Shown: positions 18,073 through 26,087, counted from the stretch's first letter. The stretch: 64,000 nt of DNA from Phascolarctobacterium_A succinatutens_B (GCF_958453765.1 NZ_CAUDZA010000005.1:1-64000), one strand, 5' to 3'. Notes: a model not told the origin generated them from the letters alone. Program-made: numbers and translations.

Positions 18073-18291
18073 ATGGAACAATTTAATGCAGAAGCAAAAG
18101 CACTTGTAGAAATGCAGAACGAATACGTTTTGCTCACCAGCAAAAACCCCAGCGAAATGTGCCACGATGATTTCATCCGCGCAGAAGAGCTGAACGTACA
18201 GATTAAGGACGCAACCAAGGTTATGGCTGCGTTGGCAATCGAATTTGCTGGCTACAAAAAAGACGAAAAAGGCCTGTGGGTAGAAAAATAA
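18073..18291 (+). CDS. Small hypothetical protein downstream of glyS
   Basis: A 72-residue mixed-charge protein (MEQFNAEAKALVEMQNEY start, AGYKKDEKGLWVEK end), probably helical. AAGGAGATTAG precedes the ATG and it begins 23 bp after glyS, so it is in the glyQS operon and under the T-box. I do not recognise a family; codon use matches glyS, which supports real expression. Confidence 0.7.
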   Translation: MEQFNAEAKALVEMQNEYVLLTSKNPSEMCHDDFIRAEELNVQIKDATKVMAALAIEFAGYKKDEKGLWVEK

Positions 18292-18363
18292 TTCTCCCGC
18301 TGTGCTTTTTAACAGCCTTTGGGGCTTAAGACCATAAGCCTCGCGTGATTGTTTTTGTAATTT

Positions 18364-18414
18364 AACCGGTCTCTGATATGCTATTACATATAGCTGTCGG
18401 AGGCCGGTTTTATT
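18364..18414 (+). terminator. Terminator of the glyQS operon
   Basis: AACCGGTCTCTGATA pairs with TGTCGGAGGCCGGTT, using several G-U pairs, followed by TTATTTTTT. Lies about 70 bp after the small gene at 18073. Confidence 0.7.
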
Positions 18415-18427
18415 TTTTAGCTTTTTG

Positions 18428-18481
18428 AGTAATAAAAAAGTATCGGAGCCCCTGACCGTTATCGGTCGGGACTCCGACACT
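18428..18481 (-). terminator. Terminator of the superoxide reductase gene
   Basis: Read on the minus strand, TCGGAGTCCCGACCG pairs with CGGTCAGGGGCTCCGA around a TAA-type loop and runs into TACTTTTTTATT. It sits about 40 bp after the minus-strand stop. Confidence 0.75.
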
Positions 18482-18519
18482 GAGAAAAGAAATGTTTTAT
18501 GAATGTAAGGCGACAGATG

Positions 18520-18900
18520 TTACAGCTTTGCCGTCCACAATCCGTGCAGATTGCAATAAGCATAAGCGGCGAGCGGAGCTGCACCCTCGGCAAGAGCGAA
18601 AACAGCCTCCGGCTTGTCACCGGGCTTTAAGATATAGCGCTGACCGCCATGAGTTGTCTGCAGATAAATCCATTGGATGTAGTGCTTTTCAATCATGGGA
18701 TGCTCCACGCTGCCTACAGCTACACGAACTGTGCTGCCATCAACAGTAATAACCGGCACATGCTTTTCCTGCGCTGCGTCTTCGGTGTTGGCAACAAGCT
18801 CCTGCATGGGCTTGCCGCAGCAGACAAGCTCGCCGCCGCCGTCCTGAATCAGGCCGACGATATTACCGCAAATACTGCATTTCAAAAATTTTACTGTCAT
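18520..18900 (-). CDS. dfx: Superoxide reductase (desulfoferrodoxin)
   Basis: Reduces superoxide to hydrogen peroxide without making oxygen, a typical anaerobe defence. The N-terminal desulforedoxin domain has the FeS4 ligands Cys8, Cys11, Cys27 and Cys28; the C-terminal neelaredoxin domain shows the catalytic iron ligands His47, His67, His73, Cys116 and His119 (motifs EKHVP, EHPMIEKHYI, CNLHG). 126 residues is normal. ATG 18900 is chosen for the AAGGAG 8 bp upstream; the open frame extends to 18951 without conserved sequence. Single-gene unit. Confidence 0.95.
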   Translation of the reverse strand: MTVKFLKCSICGNIVGLIQDGGGELVCCGKPMQELVANTEDAAQEKHVPVITVDGSTVRVAVGSVEHPMIEKHYIQWIYLQTTHGGQRYILKPGDKPEAVFALAEGAAPLAAYAYCNLHGLWTAKL

Positions 18901-19129
18901 TGTGCATCGCTCCTTTCGCAAAATAAAACCTTTATAGACCCGGAAACTCAATGTTCCTAACTTAATTATAGCTTATGTTATATGCAAAGTATATAGCTTT
19001 ACAGAAAATGTTGCACACTTCTCACAATTACAGGAAAGATGCAAAGTGATATTTTGGTGTTATGTAGGCTGCGGAATTGATGTAAAGCATTATCTTAGCG
19101 TGCTGCTGGTTCTTTGCAGGCTGTTTTTG

Positions 19130-19138
19130 TGATATAAT
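19130..19138 (+). promoter_or_regulatory. Extended -10 promoter of rlmD
   Basis: TGATATAAT, a perfect extended -10 element, 43 bp before the start codon. No good -35 hexamer is seen. Confidence 0.5.
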
Positions 19139-19181
19139 TAGATATATATACAATAAAATCGAAAAGGTCAGGTGGAAATAT

Positions 19182-20552
19182 ATGAAGCAGATAATTCCCG
19201 TAAAACAGGGGGATAATATTACGTTAACTGTCAATGGTCTTGGCAGCAGCGGCGAGGGCGTTGGCAAGTATGAAGGCTTTACAGTCTTTGTCAAAGGCGC
19301 GCTGCCGGAGGAAGAGGTACGCGTAACTATTACGCTGGTGAAGAAAAGCTACTCTGTAGGTGCGCTGGAGGAGATTGTCAAAGCATCTGCCGAGCGTGTG
19401 GAGCCTGCGTGCCCGGTGTATAAGGAATGCGGCGGCTGCCAGCTGCAGCATTTGAGCTATAAGGGACAGCTGGCATGCAAGCGTCAGCAGGTGCAGGATG
19501 CACTCACCAGAATCGGACATCTTAATTTAGAGGTATTGCCGGTGTTGGGGGCGGCGGAGCCGTGGAGCTACCGCAACAAGATGCAGTTCCCGGCGGCAGC
19601 GGACGCCGAAGGCGTGCTGCAGATAGGCTGCTATGCAACGGCAACACACAGCGTTGTAGATACGGATGCCTGCATGATATCCAAAGAGGCGAACAATGCG
19701 ATTATGAAAACGGTACGCACCTGGATGCAGCATTATAACATCAGCGCTTATGACGAAAAGACAGGCAAGGGACTCGTGCGCCATATTATGGGACGCGTGG
19801 GCGTGCACAGCGGCGAAGTGATGGCGGTTATTATTACCTCCGGCTATGACATTCCGCATCGCGGCGTGCTCATCGAATGGCTGAAGCGTCATGTTCCGGG
19901 ACTTGTGAGCGTGGTGCAGAACATCAACAAGAAGCAGACCAACGTTGTTATGGGCAGCAAGACGCGTGTGCTGTACGGTCCGGAATCGATTAAGGACAGC
20001 CTGGGCAGTCTGAGCTTTCATATTTCCGCGCAGGCCTTCTTTCAGGTGAACAGCGAGCAGGCCGAAAAGCTGTATAACAAGGCGTTGGAGTTTGCGGCGC
20101 TGAGCGGCAAGGAAACCGTAGTGGACGTTTACTGCGGTACAGGTACGATTTCTCTGTATCTTGCGCGTCACGCCGAACAGGTTTACGGTATCGAGATTGT
20201 GGCGCCTGCGATTGAAAACGCCAAGAAAAACGCTGAGGAAAATAAATGCGCTAATGCGGAATTTATCTGCGGTGATGCTGCGGTAGAGCTGCCGAAGCTG
20301 CTGGCCGGCGGTGTGCGTCCGGACGTTGTGGTGGTGGATCCTCCGCGTGCGGGCTGCGAGCAGAAGGTGCTGGCGGCGATTGCTGAGGTACAGCCTGAGC
20401 GCGTTGTTTATGTGTCCTGCAATCCTGCGTCCTTGGCGCGTGATTTGGCGTTTATGGAGCAGCATGGGTATAAGGCGATTGTAGCGCAGCCGGTGGATAT
20501 GTTCCCGATGACGAGCCATGTTGAGTGCGTCACCCTGCTCACTAGGAGCTGA
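19182..20552 (+). CDS. rlmD: 23S rRNA (uracil-C5)-methyltransferase, RlmD type
   Basis: SAM-dependent methyltransferase modifying a uridine of 23S rRNA. An N-terminal TRAM domain (residues 1-65) is followed by the [4Fe-4S] cysteine motif CPVYKECGGCQLQH, the SAM site DVYCGTGTISLYLA, and the catalytic region DPPRAGCEQ with VYVSCNPASLARDL. Length 456 fits the RlmD/RlmCD group; which uridine is modified cannot be settled by motifs. AGGTGG lies before the ATG. Confidence 0.9.
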   Translation: MKQIIPVKQGDNITLTVNGLGSSGEGVGKYEGFTVFVKGALPEEEVRVTITLVKKSYSVGALEEIVKASAERVEPACPVYKECGGCQLQHLSYKGQLACKRQQVQDALTRIGHLNLEVLPVLGAAEPWSYRNKMQFPAAADAEGVLQIGCYATATHSVVDTDACMISKEANNAIMKTVRTWMQHYNISAYDEKTGKGLVRHIMGRVGVHSGEVMAVIITSGYDIPHRGVLIEWLKRHVPGLVSVVQNINKKQTNVVMGSKTRVLYGPESIKDSLGSLSFHISAQAFFQVNSEQAEKLYNKALEFAALSGKETVVDVYCGTGTISLYLARHAEQVYGIEIVAPAIENAKKNAEENKCANAEFICGDAAVELPKLLAGGVRPDVVVVDPPRAGCEQKVLAAIAEVQPERVVYVSCNPASLARDLAFMEQHGYKAIVAQPVDMFPMTSHVECVTLLTRS

Positions 20553-20582
20553 GCGACGCGGTGAGCAGCTGGTGCGCGCCAT

Positions 20583-20640
20583 GCGATAGCCGTCCAAGAA
20601 TGCGAGCGTGAGCGAAGCGTGATTGGAGACGGCAAATCGC
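20583..20640. repeat. Long imperfect hairpin at the left edge of the island
   Basis: GCGAT (20583-20587) and GCCGTCCAA (20589-20597) pair with TTGGAGACGGC (20623-20633) and ATCGC (20636-20640), with a short bulge. No T-run follows, so it is not a normal terminator. It lies just where composition shifts from the core genes to the AT-rich island. It could be a relic of an integrated element or the 3' end structure of rlmD mRNA. The remainder of the 256-bp gap shows nothing else clear. Confidence 0.45.
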
Positions 20641-20808
20641 TGAAACTGTGGTGCTGCTGACTAAAGTACAGAATGAGCAGTATGAAAAATGATTGAAATA
20701 CGCCTTTTGAATAGAGCTTTTGAAAACGAAAAAACAAACACAAATAAAAAATTAAATGTTTTGGTAGTTTGTGGTCAGTAGGATAGATATTATAGGGAGG
20801 CAGATGAT

Positions 20809-22602
20809 ATGCCAACAACAATAGAAGTTAATAAGCAAAGTGTGGAGACGCTTTTGGGTAGCGGAAAATCAAAGCCGTTTGTCATACCAGAATACCAGCG
20901 TCCTTATGCTTGGACTGATGAACAGGTAGAAACTCTCTTTGAGGATTTATGGGAGTTTACTGCTACAAGTGGTGGAACAGAAAGAGAAAGTTCCTATTTT
21001 CTGGGAAGTGTGGTTTCCTACGAAAATGAAAATGGTGAGCAGGAAATAATAGATGGGCAGCAGCGTATTACATCACTTTTTCTGTTATTGCGTGCTATTT
21101 ATACAAAACTTGTTGCAACAGCAGCATCAGAGAGAACAGCAGAGGCCAACAATTTTATTGGAAAGATTGAGCCTACGATTTGGCGTACCAATAAACTTAC
21201 CGGAATGGTGGATTTCAAGAACATTCTTTTGAATTCACGTGTTGTAAATAACGATGGTAATGAAATCTTACGTTCTATTTTGGAGACTGGAAAAGCTGAT
21301 GAAAATGCGAAAGACAATTATTCGAAGAATTATCGATATTTCCAAGAGTTGTTTGATAAGCATTCTAAAGAGAATCCTCTGATGGTTTACCAGTTTATCT
21401 ATGCTCTTTTGAACCAAGCTATTCTGCTTCCGATTAGAGCTGATACTCAGGATACTGCCTTGACGATTTTCTCAACATTAAATGATAGAGGACTTCCTTT
21501 ATCAGATGCGGATATTTTCAAAGCGAAGATTTACAACAAACTTGAACAGGATGCTAAAAAGGCATTTATAGAACGCTGGAAAGAGTTAGATGAGCAAGCT
21601 ACAGATGCGAATGAAAGTATACAACAGCTTTTCTACTACAATATGTTTTATTACCGGGCACTTGACAAAGATACTAAGACTACTACTCCGGGTGTTAGAA
21701 AGTATTACGCAGCTAATAAATTTGAACGATTATACAAGCCAGAACTTTTAGATACCCTTTTTGTGATTTTGAATCTATGGAAGGTTGTAAACAAGGGTGA
21801 AGAGCTAGAAGGTGAAGATTGGTCTAAAAACAAAAAAATTAGGCAGACACTGGATACCTTGGCTTCATATCCAAATGAGTTCTGGAAATATCCGGTTGTT
21901 ATTTACTACGTTTGCTACAGAAATAAAGCGAATTTTGAAAAAAGATTTGCTCTGTTCTTGAATAAATTACTTATGGAGCTGATGACAAAGTATTTGATGA
22001 CACCTACAATCAATGCTGTAAAACTAGATATCTTAAAATTGAATTCTGCAATTGTTGTTTCTATTGTACCTGCATTTGAGTTTAAGGTTATTGATATGCC
22101 ACAGCTGGAACCATATATTCAGAATCCTAATCGTAATACAGTGCGTATGCTTTTGAAGACGCTTGCCTATGAGCATCAAGATGATTTGCTTCCTGCAAAA
22201 TGGGAGATTGAGCATATCTTCCCTCAGAAGTGGCAGACCAACTACTTTCCAGATGAGTCGGATTCAACAATAAAGGAGAAAATAGAGCACATAGGAAACA
22301 AGCTACCATTTGAAAAGAAGTTGAATATTGTTGCCGGCAATGGCTATTTTAAGAAAAAGAAAAAAGAGTATGCTACTTCTAAGATTAAAATCACAAATGC
22401 TATGGGCATTTCGGATGTAATGGATTGGAATGTGGACTCTATCATGAAGCGAGACATTCGTGTATCGGATGAGGTAGTTAAGATTTTAAATAGATGGAAC
22501 AACGAATATTTAAATATTCCAGGCGACGAAGAAAAGGCAGAATTACCTTCAGAGGAAGACTTAGCTCGAATTGAGGAGTTTAAGAAGAAGGGCTGGATAT
22601 AA
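20809..22602 (+). CDS. DUF262/DUF1524 protein, probable GmrSD-like nuclease
   Basis: A 597-residue protein with a two-domain layout seen in GmrSD-type (type IV restriction) and related defence proteins. The N-terminal DUF262 domain (about 1-230) has FVIPEYQRPYAW and the conserved DGQQR at residues 82-86, thought to act in nucleotide binding or hydrolysis. The C-terminal DUF1524 domain carries an HNH-like EHIFPQ (residues 468-473) and NKLPFEKKLN. AGGGAGG precedes the ATG. AGA codons and AT-richness set it apart from neighbouring core genes, which suggests transfer. Activity against modified DNA is inference; no methylase partner is present. Confidence 0.8.
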   Translation: MPTTIEVNKQSVETLLGSGKSKPFVIPEYQRPYAWTDEQVETLFEDLWEFTATSGGTERESSYFLGSVVSYENENGEQEIIDGQQRITSLFLLLRAIYTKLVATAASERTAEANNFIGKIEPTIWRTNKLTGMVDFKNILLNSRVVNNDGNEILRSILETGKADENAKDNYSKNYRYFQELFDKHSKENPLMVYQFIYALLNQAILLPIRADTQDTALTIFSTLNDRGLPLSDADIFKAKIYNKLEQDAKKAFIERWKELDEQATDANESIQQLFYYNMFYYRALDKDTKTTTPGVRKYYAANKFERLYKPELLDTLFVILNLWKVVNKGEELEGEDWSKNKKIRQTLDTLASYPNEFWKYPVVIYYVCYRNKANFEKRFALFLNKLLMELMTKYLMTPTINAVKLDILKLNSAIVVSIVPAFEFKVIDMPQLEPYIQNPNRNTVRMLLKTLAYEHQDDLLPAKWEIEHIFPQKWQTNYFPDESDSTIKEKIEHIGNKLPFEKKLNIVAGNGYFKKKKKEYATSKIKITNAMGISDVMDWNVDSIMKRDIRVSDEVVKILNRWNNEYLNIPGDEEKAELPSEEDLARIEEFKKKGWI

Positions 22603-22617
22603 TGACAAGGTAAAAAG

Positions 22618-23527
22618 GTGGCTTTTAACTTGGCAAAAAACAAAACCGAAATAACCATCCGTTCCAGCGCAGCGGAATACCTGACCTATGTTGCCTCTGT
22701 GGGTGACCAGCAGGACAGCATTGATATGCGCTACGAAGATGAAAATATATGGCTGACACAGAAGATGATGGTCACATTATATGGTGTTGGTTTGCCAACG
22801 ATAAATGAACATATTAAAAAGATTTATGCAGATAGTGAATTAGAAGAGTCTGCAACTATTAGGAATTTCCGAATAGTTCAAACCGAAGGTTCACGTCAGG
22901 TGACTCGTGATACAAAGCATTATAATCTTCAAATGATTATTGCTGTTGGATTCAAGGTAAACAATGAGCGAGCTGTACAGTTTCGCAAGTGGGCTAACCG
23001 TATCGTTAAGGACTACACCATCATATGATCAAACAGCAAAAACGACCAAGCAGTTCTTTGCAAAGGTTCAAAATAAGATGCATTATGCAGTTCATGGACA
23101 TACAGCAGCGGAGTTGATTTACGAGCGGGCTGATGCTGATAAGCCACATATGGGATTAACCACTTGGGCAGCAGCGCCAGAAGGAAAGATTGTAAAAAGT
23201 GATGTGAGTATTGCGAAGAATTATCTTTCGGAGAAGGAAATGCGTTCGCTGGAGCGTATTGTATCTGCTTATCTGGATTTGGCAGAAGACCGTGCGGAAC
23301 GTCACATTCCGATGACGATGGAGGACTGGTCAAAGCGACTTGATTTATTTTTGATGGCCGATGACAGAGAGGTTCTTCAAGATGCAGGAAAAATCACTGC
23401 TGAGATTGCCAAGGCAAAAGCTGAAACTGAATTTGAAAAATATCGTGTCATTCAAGACAGATTATTTATGGCTGATTTTGATAAGTACATGTTGGAACTG
23501 GAAGAGAAAGCAAAAAATAATGGCTAG
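22618..23527 (+). pseudogene. Broken RhuM-family gene (internal deletion and frameshift)
   Basis: Two overlapping frames together encode a RhuM-family protein. The first (22618-23028) has the N-terminal part: ENIWLTQKMM, EGSRQVTRDTKHYNLQMI and QFRKWANRIVKDY. The second, entered near 23021, has the C-terminal part: TAKTTKQFFAKVQNKMHYAV, GHTAAELIYERAD and HIPMTMEDW. Between them the family normally has a segment of several dozen residues (the KGF-DDERLK and IRASER region) that is absent here. So a deletion not divisible by three has fused the halves out of frame. RhuM proteins are often found beside restriction genes and in islands; their function is not settled. Confidence 0.75.
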
Positions 23528-23605
23528 TCTCAGTGCGAGATTATGAAATGCGAGGAAGCGCTGAAAGTATGGTATTGTTAAACTATGTCCGAGGTGATTT
23601 TTGTG

Positions 23606-24367
23606 ATGTTGAATAAAATTAGTTTTAAGCTGTCAACAGAAACTTTTGGGTGTGATAATGAGCCTACGGATGTAGTTGAAATCTATATTGATGGAGATAA
23701 TCTGCGTAAAAAGATTTCATGCGGATTACCATTGTGGCCGTCGGAATTATATACAAGTCTTATGAGAAGTTTCTTTTTGGAGGGTGAACCGGTCAACATA
23801 TTTGTATGTGGTTGTGGATGTGTTGGTTGTGGAGATACCGAGGTTCATATTGATGAAACGGAACGTTTGGTTATTTGGCATGATTTCATTCACGATTCTA
23901 AAACCATTGAGTTTAATCAGATATTTGTTTTTGATCGAGAGCAGTACTATTCTGAGGTAAATAAAATACTTGAATGGGTTGGAGATACAAGACTTGTTCA
24001 TTATCTAGGAAATGTGTTTACTGTATGGTCTGATGAGCTGCGTTTAAGATATTTGGCAGATAATCTTAGTTGCTCATGTGCTCTAAGATATGATTTCAAG
24101 TCAGAAATTTATTTTGGGCGGGAAGAAGTGTTGAATGCGCTGAAGTTAGAGTTCGCAGAGGGTGCATATAAACAAAAAGAAACTCAAAATTTTTTCTACA
24201 GAATAGGTGGCTTTCATAGAAGAATGAAAGCAAAAGGATATAGTGACAAGTATCTGGAGTTATATCATCATGAAAGTCTAACTGAAGCAGTTATGCATGT
24301 GTTTTATAATACTGATTCAGATGGAAAAATCAATGATATATTGCTCAGAAGAAATATAGAGCGGTGA
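23606..24367 (+). CDS. Unknown protein with a GCGCVGCGD cysteine cluster
   Basis: A 253-residue soluble protein I do not recognise. Around residues 70-80 it has CGCGCVGCGD, a dense cysteine patch that recalls short CxCGxxGC segments in several uncharacterised small-protein families; metal binding is possible. The C-terminal half ends in a helical, basic stretch (YRIGGFHRRMKAKGYSDKYL). I chose ATG 23606 because GAGGTG lies 9 bp upstream; an ATG at 23585 would place that site inside the gene. AT-rich, AGA codons: part of the island. An immunity-protein or cargo role is possible but unsupported. Confidence 0.6.
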   Translation: MLNKISFKLSTETFGCDNEPTDVVEIYIDGDNLRKKISCGLPLWPSELYTSLMRSFFLEGEPVNIFVCGCGCVGCGDTEVHIDETERLVIWHDFIHDSKTIEFNQIFVFDREQYYSEVNKILEWVGDTRLVHYLGNVFTVWSDELRLRYLADNLSCSCALRYDFKSEIYFGREEVLNALKLEFAEGAYKQKETQNFFYRIGGFHRRMKAKGYSDKYLELYHHESLTEAVMHVFYNTDSDGKINDILLRRNIER

Positions 24368-24396
24368 ATTAAAATGTTGAGGAGGTGAAAGTGATA

Positions 24397-24750
24397 ATGG
24401 TTACATTTAAATTGATAGAAGAAACAGACGAGTACTTAATTTACTGGTATTATACTAATGGTAATGAAAGCCTAAAACCGGGAATAATCATCGTTGATAA
24501 AATTAACGGTAAGATTGATATTACAGAGCTTGCCGAGGATGATTGGGAACGTGATATATCTGTTGAAGAGCTAAATGAATTAGCTGAATCAGTCAATAGG
24601 GAGATACGTGAAGAAGGAGGAACGGATTTTCTGGAGCTTGCAACGGAACCGGAGCATAGCGTATTTTTTGGAGACCATGCAGTAAATGCAATTTGGGATA
24701 AATTGCGTGAAGGAATTGTTCCGAAAAAAGGTGCTCGGGCTTGGTATTGA
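24397..24750 (+). CDS. Unknown acidic protein of the island
   Basis: A 117-residue, strongly acidic protein (TELAEDDWERDISVEELNEL; ESVNREIREEGGTDF). No family recognised. GGAGGTG at 24381-24387 fits ATG 24397; the in-frame GTG at 24385 lies inside that ribosome site and is rejected. It begins 29 bp after the preceding unknown gene, so the two are likely co-expressed. High acidity and small size are common in immunity proteins and DNA-mimic inhibitors, but this is only a suggestion. Confidence 0.6.
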   Translation: MVTFKLIEETDEYLIYWYYTNGNESLKPGIIIVDKINGKIDITELAEDDWERDISVEELNELAESVNREIREEGGTDFLELATEPEHSVFFGDHAVNAIWDKLREGIVPKKGARAWY

Positions 24751-24819
24751 TGAAGCGTTGAAGCAGTGATTTTGCTCTATTTTGAATAAGGCAGGAAAGA
24801 AAATTTTATCCTTGCTGGC

Positions 24820-24869
24820 AGCATAACAGCATAGCATTACAAGGCGTTCTACATGATTGCGGTAGAACG
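24820..24869. repeat. 50-bp direct repeat, left copy (terminator-like)
   Basis: Matches 48 of 50 bases with the copy at 25959-26008. It contains the hairpin GCGTTCTAC / GTAGAACGT and is followed by CTTATTCTT, so it may end transcription of the gene at 24397. Confidence 0.85.
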
Positions 24870-24910
24870 TCTTATTCTTCAAGAAAGATTAGAGAATTTT
24901 CATACTGTTC

Positions 24911-24939
24911 TTGATATTATCGCAATTATCTGATAATAT
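24911..24939 (+). promoter_or_regulatory. Promoter upstream of the Rpn leader
   Basis: TTGATA (24911-24916), a 17-bp spacer, TAATAT (24934-24939). It lies 119 bp before the Rpn start codon and points into two hairpins. Confidence 0.6.
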
Positions 24940-24943
24940 AAGA

Positions 24944-25039
24944 CCGTAAGATTTTGCACGCCTGCTTGGAGTACGGTCGTCGCAGCGTCATTGAGAACGC
25001 CTTATGTATTATTGAAGTAGTACATAGGGCGTTTTTTTT
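24944..25039 (+). ncRNA. Hairpin leader or small RNA before the Rpn gene
   Basis: Downstream of the promoter, GACCGTA pairs with TACGGTC (24944-24976), and then AACGCCTTATGTA pairs with TACATAGGGCGTT and runs into eight T residues (about 24992-25038). That is a complete promoter-hairpin-terminator unit of roughly 95 nt. It may be an attenuator of the Rpn gene or an independent small RNA. The 307-bp gap 24751-25057 is otherwise filled by the left direct repeat. Confidence 0.5.
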
Positions 25040-25057
25040 AGGAAGGGAGGTGAAGTA

Positions 25058-25957
25058 ATGCAGACAAATGAAGCAAGTCAAGAAAGTGAAATCAAGCAGG
25101 TCATCCGCAGCCTTTGCATGATGAACAACAGGTTTATGAACTTTATGCTTGATGACAACAAAGAAGCAGCGCAGGTTTTCTTGCGCGTAATCCTGGGAGA
25201 TGATAAAATTAAGGTGAGGAATGTCAGGATACAAAGCTTTATTCAAAACATCTACGGACATTCTTCGCAGTTGGATATCCTGGCGCAGGATAGCGAGGGA
25301 CGCTATTTTAACGTAGAGGTACAAAGAAGCGATGAAGGTGCTCCGGCAAGACGCGCCAGATTTTACAGCAGTATCCTTGATACACACTTCCTGCAACCAA
25401 GTAAGCTTTACGAAGAGCTGCCGGATACCTACGTAATTTTTATTACAGAGAATGATGTCTTGCGCGATAATCTGCCTTTGTATAATATAAGACGCAGAAT
25501 AGATGAAAATGCGAAATGCTTTGAAGATGGTTCGCATATCATTTATGTCAACAGCCAGCGTCGAGATGATACAGCGTTGGGTAAACTGATGCAGGATTTA
25601 TATTGTACAGAGCCTAAAAATTTACATTACCATGAATTTGCCGATCGCATGGAGTTTTTGAAATACAGCAAGGAGGGCGAAGAAAAAATGACTGACGTAA
25701 TTGAAGAATATGCTGCAAGAAAAGCCGAAGCAGCAGCGAAGGCAGTTGAAGAAAAAATGACTGATGTAATTGAAGAATATGCTGCAAGAAAGGCAGAAGC
25801 ATTAGCTAAAGAAGCAGCAGAAGCAATGGCAAAAGAAAAGAAGATTGAATTTGCCAAGGATTTGCTGGCTGAGGGTATGAGCATTGAGTTTACCGTTCGT
25901 CTTTCCAAGCTGTCGGAAGCAGAGGTGCGCGAGCTGGCCTCCAAGCTGAGCGCGTAA
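25058..25957 (+). CDS. Rpn-family PD-(D/E)XK nuclease / putative transposase
   Basis: Member of the Rpn (recombination-promoting nuclease) family, often annotated as a PD-(D/E)XK transposase. The nuclease core shows Asp73 in QLDIL, then Glu87-x-Gln89 in NVEVQ, the usual Rpn variant with Gln for Lys. The C-terminal third is a charged helix with two near-identical 23-residue tandem units (MTDVIEEYAARKAEA), then KKIEFAKDLLAEGMS, a common tail in the family. 299 residues; GGAGGTG precedes the ATG. Rpn proteins have been linked to horizontal gene recombination and defence, but the role here is open. Confidence 0.85.
   Translation: MQTNEASQESEIKQVIRSLCMMNNRFMNFMLDDNKEAAQVFLRVILGDDKIKVRNVRIQSFIQNIYGHSSQLDILAQDSEGRYFNVEVQRSDEGAPARRARFYSSILDTHFLQPSKLYEELPDTYVIFITENDVLRDNLPLYNIRRRIDENAKCFEDGSHIIYVNSQRRDDTALGKLMQDLYCTEPKNLHYHEFADRMEFLKYSKEGEEKMTDVIEEYAARKAEAAAKAVEEKMTDVIEEYAARKAEALAKEAAEAMAKEKKIEFAKDLLAEGMSIEFTVRLSKLSEAEVRELASKLSA
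25679..25816 (+). repeat. Tandem 69-bp repeat inside the Rpn gene
   Basis: Units at 25679-25747 and 25748-25816, each starting GAAGAAAAAATGACTGA, encode two 23-residue copies of the EEKMTDVIEEYAARKAEA segment. The high DNA identity over most of the unit indicates recent duplication or slippage; the reading frame is kept. Confidence 0.85.
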
Positions 25958-25958
25958 A

Positions 25959-26008
25959 AGCATAATAGCATAGCATTACAAGGCGTTCTACATGATTGTG
26001 GTAGAACG
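25959..26008 (+). repeat. 50-bp direct repeat, right copy; Rpn terminator
   Basis: Near-identical to 24820-24869. Here GCGTTCTAC pairs with GTAGAACGC and is followed by a T-run (26010-26016), making an efficient terminator directly after the Rpn stop codon. Confidence 0.85.
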
Positions 26009-26048
26009 CTTTTTTTATATAAACGCTCTCCGCATTCTCCATGATTTA

Positions 26049-26057
26049 TGCTATAAT
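26049..26057 (+). promoter_or_regulatory. Extended -10 promoter of priA
   Basis: TGCTATAAT, perfect extended -10, about 30 bp before the priA start codon. No clear -35. Confidence 0.55.
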
Positions 26058-26087
26058 AAACTACAAGTATGTTTGCAGGAGGTTGCC

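Noticed and set aside
24385..24387. GTG 24385 as start of the acidic island protein
   Set aside because: The GTG is part of the GGAGGTG ribosome site that serves ATG 24397.
24926..25537. A minus-strand 203-residue frame overlapping the Rpn leader and gene
   Set aside because: The plus-strand nuclease motifs are clear and the minus product resembles nothing known.
25058..25957. Rpn gene as part of an insertion sequence
   Set aside because: No inverted terminal repeats or target duplication were seen; the flanking direct repeat is terminator-like.
25959..26008. Direct repeats at 24820 and 25959 as a CRISPR array
   Set aside because: Only two copies more than 1 kb apart, each a terminator-like hairpin, and no cas genes.
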